Assembly (NCBI GenBank): GCA_032358255.1
Contig: JAULBX010025009.1
Location: forward strand, 1-64,000
DNA length: 64,000 nucleotides
Origin: Heterotrichella gracilis
Lineage: Eukaryota; Sar; Xanthophyceae; Tribonematales; Xanthonemataceae
Direction: 5' to 3'
The notes under the pieces are model-generated. The model was given only the letters and a program-made list of their open reading frames with translations. It searched no databases and had not been told where the DNA came from. A program made the position numbers and the translations under genes. Position 1 is the stretch's first letter, and every line of letters begins with the position of its first letter. Positions 1 through 10,488 of this stretch are shown here, one piece after another.

Positions 1-100
1 CACACTGTCTGCATACAGGTTTAGAGCTTGCAAATAAAAGCTGTCAAGACTCGCTCTCAGCTTTTATTTGCAAGCTCTAAACCTGTATGCAGACAGTGTG
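1..100. repeat. Perfect 43-bp inverted repeat (hairpin)
   Basis: Arms lie at 1-43 and 58-100 and are exact reverse complements, separated by a 14-base spacer. The left arm begins at the first base of the window, so the palindrome could extend further upstream. Related but diverged sequence lies once at about 2745-2888. The stretch 58 to about 175 matches it in reverse complement and 1-57 matches it directly, so this looks like a fold-back duplication rather than a transposon end. No transposase-like reading frame is visible nearby. Confidence 0.9.
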
Positions 101-478
101 CCATGCATTTTGGATTGTCGCTGAAAGTATGCTTCCATTTTGACACAATGCACAGGGTGGCAACGTACGCGGTGGCAGAGTCTTGACCCCAGATGAACTG
201 CCTTGAAGATAACTGCTCTGCTATCTGGGTGTCCACAACCTTGTTATTATATTGAAAAAAGCACCCCTAAAGAAGTACTATCCCACTGTCCCCAGGACAG
301 GCGCTCTGCAAGCTGGCCCATATCCCTTAGCGGCTGCAGCGTGCCCAAACGATACAACCAGCCCCAATCAAACCATGCTGCCTAACCATCTCAGAGTGTT
401 GCAGCACAGCCTTGAGGCTGCGAGCCATCGATAGGAGTACACCTATCACACATATAATACAAGTGGGCAGGCTCGGCC

Positions 479-1543
479 CTAGACCTCGCTCACGTACACG
501 CGGATGCCTGCGATGGTATCCAGTGCACCGTCCAGGGTCATGAGCACCTTGCGGCTGTCCACCACCCCTCCCTCCAGGAACTCAAAGGCCAGGGACACGA
601 CCTTGCGGCTGGCAAGCTCCTCCTTGAGCAGGTCGCCCTCCAGGAAGGTAGCCATTGTTGAGAGGTCGTTGTTGGCAGCCCCCTTCAGCGTGCCCACCTT
701 CGTGACCAAGGTGTCCTCCTTGTTCTCCCCCTGGTACAAGTACAGCTGCAGCCAAACAAGCACCTGTTCAGGGTGACCACATGCAAGGTACTGCCAGACA
801 GAGTGGAAAACACAACCATCATACAGTGTGCGCCAACAAGGCCCGATATTACCCAATGGGATGCCCTGGAGACCATACTGGCCAGCGTGGTGCACAAGAA
901 GGACGTTCAACAAGGCAAAACTGCACAGCACTCACCCAGATGGGGCGCTTGCCAGCCAAGATTTCGTTTGCAGCCTTCTCTTGTGCCTTTTGGAACCTCT
1001 GTGCAGAGTAGACCAGCTGCGACAAAGCAGCCCCTGATCCGGTAACGACTGCAAGCTGCACAAGCAGGAAAAAAGTTCAACAGAGGTGAAACTGCACTGG
1101 TGGGCAGGTTCGGGCAGGCTGAACGTACCTGCTCCCACCCACCCCAGCTGTCCAGGCCCGGGATCACCATCAGGGGCAAGAAGCTGCCAAAGACAGCAGC
1201 AAAGTACACCGCCATCATACTGGGTGTGAACAGTGACGCAGGAGAGTTGTAGGACCTGGGTGGCCCGCGCCAAGAGACCTGCGCAGAGAGCACACAGTAA
1301 GCCCAGAGACAACCTCCATATACCAGCTTGTAAGAACTGGTGAGAGCGCGAAAGACCACTTACCTGTGCGCGTCTGTGGAGGGGCTGGGTGCGGGTGCGG
1401 GTGGTGGCGGTGGTGGTGTGGAAGGGGGAGGGGTGGCGGAGGGCGGAGGGGACGAGGGGCTGCGCTGGGTGGCCGGTGGGGCGGGTGGGGCGGGCGGCGG
1501 TGGCTGGCCAGGGATGAGAGATCATGCTGCTGCTGGCTGCCAT
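479..1543 (-). CDS. Putative organelle-targeted membrane protein, copy A
   Basis: Unrecognised family. Exons, in coding order: 1543-1364, 1278-1129, 1055-936, 745-479, all phase 0, giving 238 aa. Residues 1-60 are rich in S, T, P, H and R with almost no acidic residues, which is typical of a plastid or mitochondrial transit peptide. A hydrophobic segment around residues 82-103 (MMAVYFAAVFGSFLPLMVIP) could be one membrane helix. It is followed by a helical exon (LAVVTGSGAALSQLVY) and a more polar last exon ending RVYVSEV. The Met at 1543 was chosen because the targeting-like composition starts there; the frame is open further upstream. Copy B at 3250-4372 has the same exon lengths for exons 3 and 4 (120 and 267 nt), which strongly supports the model. 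The function is unknown. Confidence 0.75.
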
Positions 1544-3249
1544 GGCGGGAAACTTGGGTGGGGTTTGTGCTTCAACAAGAACGTGCCTGGCTGGCGGACG
1601 AGGGTTGTTGGGTCGTGCGCCTGTGTTGGACGGAAAACTATATTGGGGTTGAGGAAGGCGCGAGGGTTTCTCGCCATCCGTTGCCGAGGTGCGACTTTTA
1701 GTCGTCCCGCACAGGGTATACCGGTAGAAGGTAGCTGGCGGAGTGGAAAGCAAACCACTCGTCTATGGGGCGCACCACCACCACGAAAGATCCTTAACTA
1801 GAAACATGGATAATAGCAAGATTGCTGCTTTTGAGAGGTGGCGTGGCAACTGCTGCTCTGAAGGTCCGCTACCATTCGCTCGTCAAACCTTGGAGACACA
1901 CGGATGTTCCGAGGCAAAAATGGACACCGTAGACAATACATGGTCGACATACATATAGGTACTCGAGACAGCGATGTTGCTACCGTATAAGAGGTGCTGC
2001 GTCGCACTAGGCGCTTCGCGTATAACCGACGCTCCAGTATCAATATGCCATTCCCTCGCACAGACCAAACACTGCACGGCAGCGCGCTAACCCCCACGTA
2101 TCTGCAGCACAACGTACCTGTTGTCAGTTGCGCTTGCAAAGGCGTTCACTGCTGCGGGTATTGATGCTCAAAAGGAGGTGCAGAGTTTTAATTGGGCATG
2201 CCTGGCGGAATGCATGCATATAGGCCTAGATCAGTCGTAGCAAACGCAGGCAAGGCTAAGTATCACACGTCAGAGCGATCAGTGCGCGTAGAGGTGCTGC
2301 AGTCGAAGCTATCAGTGCGTGGGTCAGTGCGATCAGCTGTTGAAAGGCTGCGTGTTCAAGCTGCAGCAGGCTCCGCCGCAGGTCGGTGGGCGGTGGCCGC
2401 ACTGCGGGCAGTAGAGATGAGCCAGCTGGCTTCACGTCATCAAAGTGACGTCAAATGTGTGGGTACCCCTTTCAACTTGATGCAAACCCTTGCCACGCCT
2501 TTTGCCAAGGCATTGGCTGCTTCTGTTGCCTCGCTAGGTAGTCATGACTGGAGCGGCGTGCCTGGTGCGACCCGACAAGCAATGGTTGCCAGTCTTGCGC
2601 CAAGTTCATGCTGAACCACTGCCATGGCCATCAACACACTGGGCATGCTCAGTCACAGCAGTTGACGCTGGCTGGACAACCAGTGTGCCCGTGGGCAACG
2701 ACTGGGGATCATTGTGCTCACCAGTGTCAGTCTGGAGAATAGCCTGGAAAAGACAATGCCACCGCGTGCATTGTGCCCAATTTAAAGTCAAATGGAAGCA
2801 TGCTTTCAGCGACAATCAATAATGCATGGCACCCTGTATGCATACAGGTTGAGAGCTGCAAGTGAAAAGTTGAGAGCGATTCTTGACCCCAGGTGAAACT
2901 GCCTTTGACAGGTAACTGCTCTGCTATTTGGGTGTCTGGCGTTGTTGCCGGTATGCATGTAAAAATAATTCCAGTGTGTCCTCTTGTTATTCAACTAATA
3001 TTGAAAATAGCACCCCTGAAGAAATTGTATCCCACTGTCCCCAGTACAGGCGCTGTGCATGCAAGCTGGCCTTTATCCCTCAGCGACTGCGGCGTGACCG
3101 ACCGATATAACTCGGTGGGAGCCCCTGTCAAACCATGCTGCCTTTCCCACCTTAAAATGTTGCAGCACAGCCGTGTGGGCTGCAAGAGAAATGCAAGCCA
3201 TATATAGGAGTACACCTAGCACATATAATACAAGTGGGCAGGCTCCGCC
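1544..3249. other. Intergenic region between the two tandem paralogues
   Basis: Holds the upstream region of copy A and the 3' flank of copy B (homologous to 180-480). A 140-codon open stretch at 2192-2614 is Ala/Ser/Val-rich, matches nothing recognisable and has no splice context, so it is not called as a gene. The stretch 2745-2888 is the diverged relative of the palindrome at the left end. Confidence 0.5.
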
Positions 3250-4372
3250 CTAAGCCTCGCTCACGTACACGCGGATGGCTGCGATGTCATCCAGTGCACC
3301 GTCCAGGTCAGCCAGCCAGTTGCTGCTCTCCACCACCCCTTCCTCCGGGATCTCAAACGCCAGAGACACAACCTTGCGGCTGCCAAGCACCTCCTTGAGC
3401 AGGTCGCCCTCCAGGAACGTGGTCAGCGTGGAGAGGCTGTTGTTGGCAGCCCCCTTCAGCGCGCCGACCTCCGTGTCAAAGGTGCCAACCTGGTTCTCCC
3501 CCTGGTACAGGTACAGCTGCAACCAACCACAAAATCACACCTGTTCACAGTGACCACATCCAAGGTAGTGCCAGAGAGACTGGAAACACAACCACAACAC
3601 AGTGTGCAGCAAAACGAGGCCTGAATCAACCCTATAGCCTAGCTAACTCACTGGCATGCCCTGAAGACCATGCTAGCCAGCGTGGTGCACAAGAGGGACT
3701 TTCAAAAGGAATTAAATGCATAGCACTCACGGCGATGGGGCGCTTGAGAGCAACGGCCTCGACTGCATCCCTCGTCTGTGCGCTTTGGAAGCTCTGTACT
3801 TGATATACCAGCTGCGACAAAGCAGCCCCTGTTCCCGTGGAGATTGCAAGCTGCACAAACAGAAAGATGATTTCAACAGGGGGAATACTACACTGTTTGA
3901 TGAGGCAGGTTGGGGCAGGCTGACAAAACTATCCATAAATACAAAAGACCATGGCAGCAATATTTTACATATAAAAATATTTCTGTTTCTTTTCAGAAAA
4001 TTCGAATGTACTTTCTAAATGGGAGGATGCGTACCTCCTCCCAACTAGGCCAGCTTTCCAGGTCCGAGATCACCGACAGGGGCAAGAAGCTGCCAAGCAG
4101 AAAAGCAGAGTACACCGCCGCAGTCCTGGGTGTGAGTAGTGTCGCAGAATACTTGGATTGTGGTTTGCGCCAAACCTGCACACAGTATTACAGTGATAAA
4201 GCCAACAGACAAACACTATATACCAGCTTATCAGGAACGGTGGAGGTCACGTAAAACCACTCACCTGTAAGCGTGCGGTGACAGGTACCCTGACTTGACT
4301 GTTTTGGGACCTGGACCTGTAGTCAGTAAGTGGGCCCAAGCGAGAGCGGAAGGAGGAGGTAATATGCTGCAT
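3250..4372 (-). CDS. Putative organelle-targeted membrane protein, copy B
   Basis: Paralogue of the gene at 479-1543. Exons: 4372-4265, 4175-4035, 3850-3731, 3516-3250, all phase 0, giving 211 aa. Exons 2-4 align with copy A: hydrophobic segment VYSAFLLGSFLPLSVI, then LAISTGTGAALSQLVY, then LYLYQGENQ...VYVSEA. The 36-residue first exon (starting MQHITSSFRSRLGPL) is basic and Ser/Arg-rich, like a targeting peptide, but is unrelated to the first exon of copy A. The upstream frame is closed by a stop with no other Met, so the start is well defined. The two copies may therefore be sent to different places or be expressed differently; that is inference. Both copies look intact. Confidence 0.72.
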
Positions 4373-5541
4373 CTCGGCACGGTGACACTGTCGACAGGTG
4401 CTAGCACTAGCTGAACAAACTCACCCTGACGCTATGGTCGGCAACTGGTGGTGGCTGTGCGTCCGGTGTCGAAGGTGTTGTTCATATATAGGCAGCAGCG
4501 CAGGGGAAATACAATATTTTAGAGGCAAACCCACAGCAGCTGTGGGCCACAGTTTTGTGGGTGGAGTATTTTGGTCTGTATTTTGGCAAATGTGGCAATA
4601 TCCTTCCAAAATATCAGGGTGCTACTAGCAAAGCTGAATAGGCTACATAGTGCCTGATGCATCTGGATTAAAAATGGTTGGTATTTCAACCCAATCTGCG
4701 ATCATTGCCACTTTTTACGCCATGTCATGCTCAACCATCAGAGTAAACAATATTTGTCCCGTGAAGTTGAGCAACCAGTGTGACCGGTTGCCACGGCTGG
4801 GGATTGTGTCCAACGACCGTTCATGAAACTACTCAGCCTGGAACTGGTACTGAGGGCACTTGCACAAGGTGGACCACCAGGTGTGCCCGGAAAGTCGCAG
4901 GGACGAGGGTCTTGCACTGGTGGTCACGGTGGTGGTGCTGGCAAGGCAGGTACATCCCTTTTCCTGTCTATGAGTTGGTGTGCATGGGACCGCCCATGGA
5001 GTGGAGAGACCTCAGGAGGGGCCCACCACGCACAGGGTCTACACACACAGTGTGCCCGAAAGCGCAAATGCTGTAAACGCAACAGTCTTGTGCGCCCGGG
5101 TTGGCTCCCTGAATGTGACTGTCAAATAAATCTTGTAAAACTTGCAATGCATGGTAGCCTGCAAAATTTCCAAATTAAAAAGCAACGCAGGCAAGCGGCC
5201 AATTAGAATGCACACTGACTGCATGGGCCGGTTGAAGCAGTGTGAAAAATTCTTGCACTGGAAGACTGAACATGCTGCTGTCCACATCTGTCCTTGGCAC
5301 CCCAGCTACATAAATAAGACGAAACGATACGTACACGGTCACGAGGTATAGGCTGCCTGCATTCTAAGTGCCCTGCCCTGTCACGAAGCGGCTGATTCGC
5401 CGCCAGTGCTGCCCACAGCGCCCCTGGCCCAAGGCCAACTGCTGCAGCCTCCCTCCCTGCTGCACTTCTCCACACCAGCCACTCTAGCATGCCCCACTGA
5501 GTCACCCCAGCAGCCATCCTGTGGCCCATGTTGGACCCAAC
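4373..5541. other. Intergenic region, includes decayed copy of a WW exon end
   Basis: No gene supported. The stretch about 4765-4810 is similar to about 2675-2725. About 5455-5530 (minus strand) is a decayed direct copy of the end of the last exon of the WW protein, with the recognisable reading WGMLEWLVWRSAAG against WDMPEWLAWRKASG. Confidence 0.55.
4483..4491 (-). promoter_or_regulatory. TATA-like element upstream of copy B
   Basis: On the minus strand this reads CTATATATG, about 110 bases upstream of the start codon of the second paralogue. The position fits a core promoter, but no transcription start is known and AT-rich hexamers occur elsewhere in the window. Confidence 0.3.
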
Positions 5542-6165
5542 TCACAGTTCATCGTTGCCAGATGCCTTCCTCCATGCCAGCCACTCTGGCATGTCCCAGG
5601 CGGTGTCCCCCGACACATCATTGTAGTAGTACTCCCGCCCAGTCTCCTCGTCAAAGTGCACAGACCAGGCAGCCTCGATGGGCCTCTCCCAGGTGGTTTC
5701 GCCTGTCTTGGGGTCCACGTAGAACTCCTCCCCTTCCTCGGTGTGCAGGATCAGGGTGGGGTCCTCCCACTGCGACTTGCCCGTCACCTGAGAAGAATAT
5801 TATTAAAGGGAATCCTGAGAATGAGGAGGTATATGACCAGAAATATTGAAGGAGACTGAGACTGAGGTTGATGGTTAGAACTGAACGCAACAATCACGAC
5901 CCGTCATGCTCACATAGGCAGGACGCTGGGGACAGACGCTACATCCTGAGACGGAGGCGTGCAGAGCCTGCGCGCCCATATGCACTGCACTGCCACCCAC
6001 CTCGTTGTACCAGTAGCCCTCCACGTCCTCCCCGTCGTACTCCTCGGTGCGCGCATCCTCCCTGCTGGGCACTGGCCCAAGGTCCTCCAGCTCGTCCGCT
6101 GAAACCTGCAGCAGGAGGGCTGAGCCAAGCACCAGGCAAAGGCACAGCAGGTGGGACCACCGCAT
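5542..6165 (-). CDS. Secreted/ER triple-WW protein with C-terminal NDEL
   Basis: Two exons, 6165-6001 and 5787-5542, phase 0, 136 aa. Residues 1-23 (MRWSHLLCLCLVLGSALLLQ...) are a clear signal peptide with a plausible cleavage site after VSA. Three WW-type modules follow. One is split by the intron (GYWYNEV|TGKSQWEDP, residues 50-65). The second is at about 76-91 (FYVDPKTGETTWERP). The third is complete at 96-122 (Trp96 to Trp119, then DMP). WW modules normally bind Pro-rich ligands in the cytosol or nucleus. The last residues, GNDEL, resemble a K/HDEL-type ER retrieval signal, so an ER-lumen protein is inferred. The stop codon overlaps a GTGAGT motif, so a spliced longer form cannot be excluded. 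No enzymatic domain is seen. Confidence 0.75.
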
Positions 6166-8117
6166 GGCTGCTGCAGAGGAATACAACCCTGCACATAGAC
6201 AACCCACAGGGTGTCAGTGGCAAGTTGTAATGGCAAATGCTGCAGTGGTGCCCAGGCAAGTTGCAGTGTACGACGACTGGAGCTGCGATTGTGGAGTCAA
6301 GCCAGGACCCAGTTTGGTTGAAGCTGGGGCAGGGGAGACGGGCAGTGGGAAATTGAGTTGCAGTCCATGAGGGTGGCCAGGTGTGTTTCTTTGCTAGGGA
6401 GCGTTGTTATGCTGTAGGAGGAATATTTAGAAGAGGTCGAGACAAGGGACACTACAGCACTGGCGGTATGCAGTCCATGAAGTAACGTATGTGACCCAAA
6501 GTGCTCCGGTTCTGGGTATGAAAGGACGTGTGCTTGAAGTAGGAGCCTCCCTGGTGCATCCCACAGTTCGAACGATTGTGACCAGGCATGACTCGCAAGA
6601 ATAAAGAACTTGTGAACGTTTGTCAAGCTATTCATAAAACCTGGTGCACCAGTCTACGAGAAGCCAGTGGTCTGGAAGGAACGACAGTGGCTAGAGTGCC
6701 CTATGTTGTACAGTGAGATTCGCTGTGCGAAAGGTGACAACACCTTGGTGGATCGCCTGCAAACCTTTGTCCAGACCACAGACGTTCGAGCAGGCCCTGA
6801 GGGGTACTTGACTTATGATATCTGGTTACAACCCTCTTAACAGAATGAACGGAGAGCATTTCAAGCAGGCACGAGTTGCACGCTTGGTAGTAATGCATGC
6901 AAATGGGACCCACCAGGTAATGACGCACGATTCTTCTACTGTAGGCTACCAGGAGGAGTCGTTAACAGGAGTCGAGTACGCACTACGGGTTGGTACCAGC
7001 AGCAAATGCTCCACAAGTGTTGATCGAGTGGTGTTTTTGTGCTTCAGTTGGCTGCCCAGGTAACCTGAACCAGTCGCTGAGCGGTTGCCACCTGGCATGG
7101 CTAAGGGTTTGGGCTGGATCCATCAGGGTTTCAGCTGGCTAGGGGTGCCCAAGACCCTAGGGTTCAGGAGATGAAAGAAAGCGTTTTGACACAGGCGTGA
7201 CCGTTGTTTCACATTAGGTTGGCAACTGTGAGTACTTAGTGGCACTTTGGCAGCACACAGGCTGAGCCAAAATGTGCCGTGAAGGCGAAATGCCAGTTGG
7301 AGTGCACTCCAAATAGGCTATGGTAATACTGAATAACAGGTCGCGACCAGTGCAACATCCTTTTGGAATCAAAGGTCAGACTGAGTCACTGTTTCAAAAG
7401 CTTTATCCAAGCCACTTTGCCCAATGTCCAGAAGACAAGCTGCACTCCACCCACCCCGCCAGGGCTATAGGGCTATGGGGCATGAGTAGGGACGGTCAAC
7501 ACCCCTCGCCATTGCCTTGCCACACGCTCACCAAAACCCTAAAACCCGTGCCATGCTCCCACTCTCAGCCCCTCATAATCACTCCTGCATCCCCACCCCC
7601 AACCCCAAAACCCTTGCGGCCACAGCAGTAGGTAGATGGCCGTGCCCAGCGGGCAGCAGGCTCAGCAGGGGGATCACCTTCTCCATGGGCTCCCACCCGC
7701 GCTTGGCTGCAAATATTATTCATCCAGCAAGGCTCCAAACAGCATGCCATCACTGGAGATCGATGGAGAGTCGACTGGCGCACGTCCAGATTTGGAGCAC
7801 GGAAACCCCAAAGCCCTCGCTCACTGGGGCTTGGGCCGAAGCTGCCGAAAACGGCTGGTCCCACCCCTCGCCTTGCTGCAGGCTCAGCAGGGGCAGCACT
7901 TTCTCCCTCAGCTCCCTCCCGCTGCATCATTGTACATCCAGAACAGCGCAAATGGCATGCACACCATCATGCCAACGAAGACTGGCGCCACGTCAGTACA
8001 CAGCGGATTTGGACCCAAAGCCCTTGCCATGCTCCCCTCCACACGCCTCGCTTGCTTGGGCGCTGCCCTCAGCCACCTCACTCCAAAACCCAAACCCTCA
8101 CCCCCAAAGCTCTGGCC
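6166..8117. other. Intergenic region with decayed exon copies
   Basis: Between about 6200 and 7500 nothing is supported; open frames there are short and compositionally unlike the genes of the window. About 7630-7990 holds two broken copies of the last exon of the neighbouring membrane-protein gene (separate entry). Confidence 0.5.
7630..7990 (-). pseudogene. Two decayed copies of the last exon of the DUF2834-like gene
   Basis: Minus strand. About 7990-7855 still reads MPFALFWMYNDAAGG before a frame break, matching FTAFAPFWMYNDAAARG in the real exon. About 7760-7630 keeps the nucleotide pattern for RVGAHGEGDPPAEPAA-type out-of-frame sequence over the same stretch. The copies lie roughly 240-270 bases apart in direct orientation downstream of the intact exon (8341-8118). 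Neither can encode the domain, and both look like remnants of local tandem duplication. Confidence 0.75.
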
Positions 8118-10488
8118 TCACTGGGGCTTTGGCCGCAGCAGTAAATAGATGGCTGGGCCCACCGCGGGCAGCAGGCTCAGCAGGGGAATCACCTTGTCCC
8201 TGGGCTCCCACCCGCGCGCGGCCGCGTCGTTGTACATCCAGAATGGCGCAAATGCGGTGAACAGCATGAAGTCGATGGAGGTGGCGTGCACCAGGCGGCT
8301 CTCGTCAAACAGGCGCAGGTACTCAAGCCACGACTCGCCGCCTGGGGAACGTTGGAGGCGGGGTGAAAAATAATGGAAAGGAAGCCAAAGCTGATCAGGT
8401 TATAACTTTTATTCATTAACCTGCACTTACTAATAACATTGATTTAATAACACTTGATCAGGGTTTCAAGGTTCTATTTCAACTCGGGTCCTATTTCAAC
8501 TAGGACTCGAATAAGTGGTTCACGGGCCATAGATGGACGTTATCTTCATTCAGCCCCTTTATCCACTCCCAACAAAAATGACACGAGGGAGTTGATTCAG
8601 CAGAAGACAGCGTCTCCAACTCCCCACCGCACCTGCTGTCAGTGCATTGAACGCGCAGTACCCCGCCAGGCCCAGAACCCCCACTGCAAACAGTGGGGAC
8701 TCAAGCAGGCGCACGCCGGTGTTGGACCAGCCCTGCAGGCTGTCCTTGGGAGGGGGAATCTGGACGGAGGTGGGGGTGGGCAACGGGTCAGAATGTGAAG
8801 AGGAGGGAGGAATTTGTTTCTTTGGGGAAGGGGGGTAAAGGTCAAGGGGTTTGTGTCATGATGACGGCGCATATATAGGCAGGCGCTGTTGCTTTGTGAT
8901 TGGCGAATGTGCAATGTGCCATGCAACTCACGAGAGCACTCGGATAGGTTTGCAGGAATAGCCGTCCACATGTGCCAGGGGGTTTGGATGCATCCTTCTT
9001 GGCTGGGCACACCATCCACAAATGCACCCCAACCCCAACCCACCACAGATCGCCAACATACACACACTGTCCCCACCCACCAACCTGCGGCGCATCCTTC
9101 ATGGGCGCCCAGAGCGCAAAGTACGGTATGAGGATGTACGCGCCCGCTGCAAAGGAGAGCGTTATGAATGGCCATGCGGGCAGCTTGTTGTCGCTGCGTG
9201 CTGAGGGCACCAGCAGCGCGGCGAAGATGGCGGGCCAGGCACCCATGATGTTGAATAGCTGCGGCGGGGAGGTAGGTGTGGGGGTTAGGGGTGGGATTGT
9301 GGGGTGGAGTGCATGATTTGATTGGCTTTCGCCGGTGTGGGATGCGGGTGCGGTGTTTCCAGGGGTGGCGGGGATGGCGGGCCAGGCAGCTGGGGTGGAG
9401 GTTTGGGGATGGGGGATGGTGGAGCATGTGTGGGGGCCGGTGCTCTTGACGTTCAAAGTTGACTATGTTGCAGGTTCAACAAATTGTTACAGGTGCAGTT
9501 GGGGTGGCGGAAGGGGTGGCAGGGTTGCAATGCAACGTGCGAATCAGTCAGCAGTCTCAAGTAGGTAAGTACAATAGTGCATTCCAGCTTTGATGTCAAA
9601 TTAACATGCTAATCATGCCTCACCACAGTCCAAGCGCCAAGGCTTGTCTGACACTGTTTCCAGTGTGGCAGATGGCGGCCAACCAGTCGCGCCGCTTACC
9701 CCATTTTTGCGCTTCCCAGTTCACCCAATACAGGTTCAAATGCAAGGGTAATGCAGGAAGCACCCCTGGCACGACATGCCATTGACCCATTGACCCAGTC
9801 AAATGCTCCCCTCCCACACCCCCTTCCATGCCCGAGTTCCCCCCCTTCCCTGTGTGAACACCACGTTGACAAAGCCATCATCATTGCCCCTCAGCCCCAC
9901 CAACCGCTCAGCAAAGACAGTAAGAAACCTGCTCTGGCCCTAAATCCATGCCACACAATATCACCACCCCAGCGCATGCACCTGTTCCTTCCCCTCCCAC
10001 ACCCCATTCCATGCCCCTGTTACCCCCCCCTAGGGTGTGCTTACCTGTGTGAACACCACGTTGACAAAGCCATCATCGTTGGCCCTCAGCCCCACCAGCC
10101 GCTCAACAAATATCTGGTCCCGGTAGGGCGTCTGGTTTGGTGCCAGCATGAACACGTACGCCAACAGACCCCCCCAGAGCACCAGCAGACCAATGTTGCT
10201 GCCATATTTTTCCAAAAAGGTCTCTTCAGAGTTGGGGGCTGGTGGGGTGGGGGTGCTGTCCCCTTCCCCGCCCGCTTTCGCGTACACTACCCTCCTGGAG
10301 GGTGTTGTGTGGTGAAGGCCAAGGGTGGTGGTGGCTGGTGGGTGACCCCAGGGGAGGGAGTGGGGTGTCCGCAGGGGTTGTCGATGGCTGATGGGTGTGG
10401 TGCGGAGGGGGGTGCGGAGGGTGGCTGCTGTGAAGGGGTGGGTGCGCAGGGGGTGGCTGTGCCTGAGGAGGGTGGTGGGGGACGCCAT
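8118..10488 (-). CDS. Plastid-targeted multi-pass membrane protein, DUF2834-like
   Basis: Exons 10488-10045, 9258-9085, 8759-8633, 8341-8118; phases 0, 0, 1; 322 aa. Residues 1 to about 70 are rich in Thr, Pro, His and Arg with no acidic residues (transit peptide), ending near RRVVYAKAGG. Hydrophobic segments lie at about 99-117 (GLLVLWGGLLAYVFMLAP), 149-168 (LFNIMGAWPAIFAALLVP), 180-197, 225-245 and in the last exon (IDFMLFTAFAPFWMYNDA and VIPLLSLLPAVGPAIYLLLR). The last two resemble the DUF2834 pattern, short membrane proteins of unknown role in cyanobacteria and plastids; this assignment is from memory of the pattern. The 3' end of exon 1 is partly repeated inside intron 1 (about 9840-9915), and the last exon is repeated downstream. 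Confidence 0.75.
9840..9915 (-). repeat. Intronic copy of exon 1 3' end
   Basis: Direct copy of about 10040-10115 (the end of exon 1 and its 5' splice site, TGTGTGAACACCACGTTGAC...) lying 200 bases downstream inside intron 1. The C-rich flank is copied too (cccctcccacaccc). The donor GT is degraded in the copy. Confidence 0.85.

Larger units (their letters stand above)
1..4372 (-). repeat. Tandem segmental duplication (two units, about 2.8 kb apart)
   Basis: Two units each hold one paralogous gene and its 3' flank: about 180-1543 and about 2840-4372. Corresponding exons lie 2.77-2.91 kb apart. The homology continues past the stop codons: the stretch 200-480 matches 2890-3250, including a shared run containing CACCCCTAAAGAAG-like sequence and a shared AGGAGTACACCTA motif. 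The first exons are not alike, so either the duplication did not include them or they were replaced. The 1.2 kb between the units has only weak similarity to the region upstream of the second gene. Confidence 0.85.

Noticed and set aside
1-140. Terminal inverted repeat of a DNA transposon
   Set aside because: The arms are adjacent to each other rather than at two ends of an element, no transposase is seen, and the outside copy shows that the sequence belongs to the local duplication.
2192-2614. 140-codon open frame between the tandem paralogues
   Set aside because: Low-complexity Ala/Ser/Val composition, no recognisable motif and no splice context; probably chance in GC-rich DNA.
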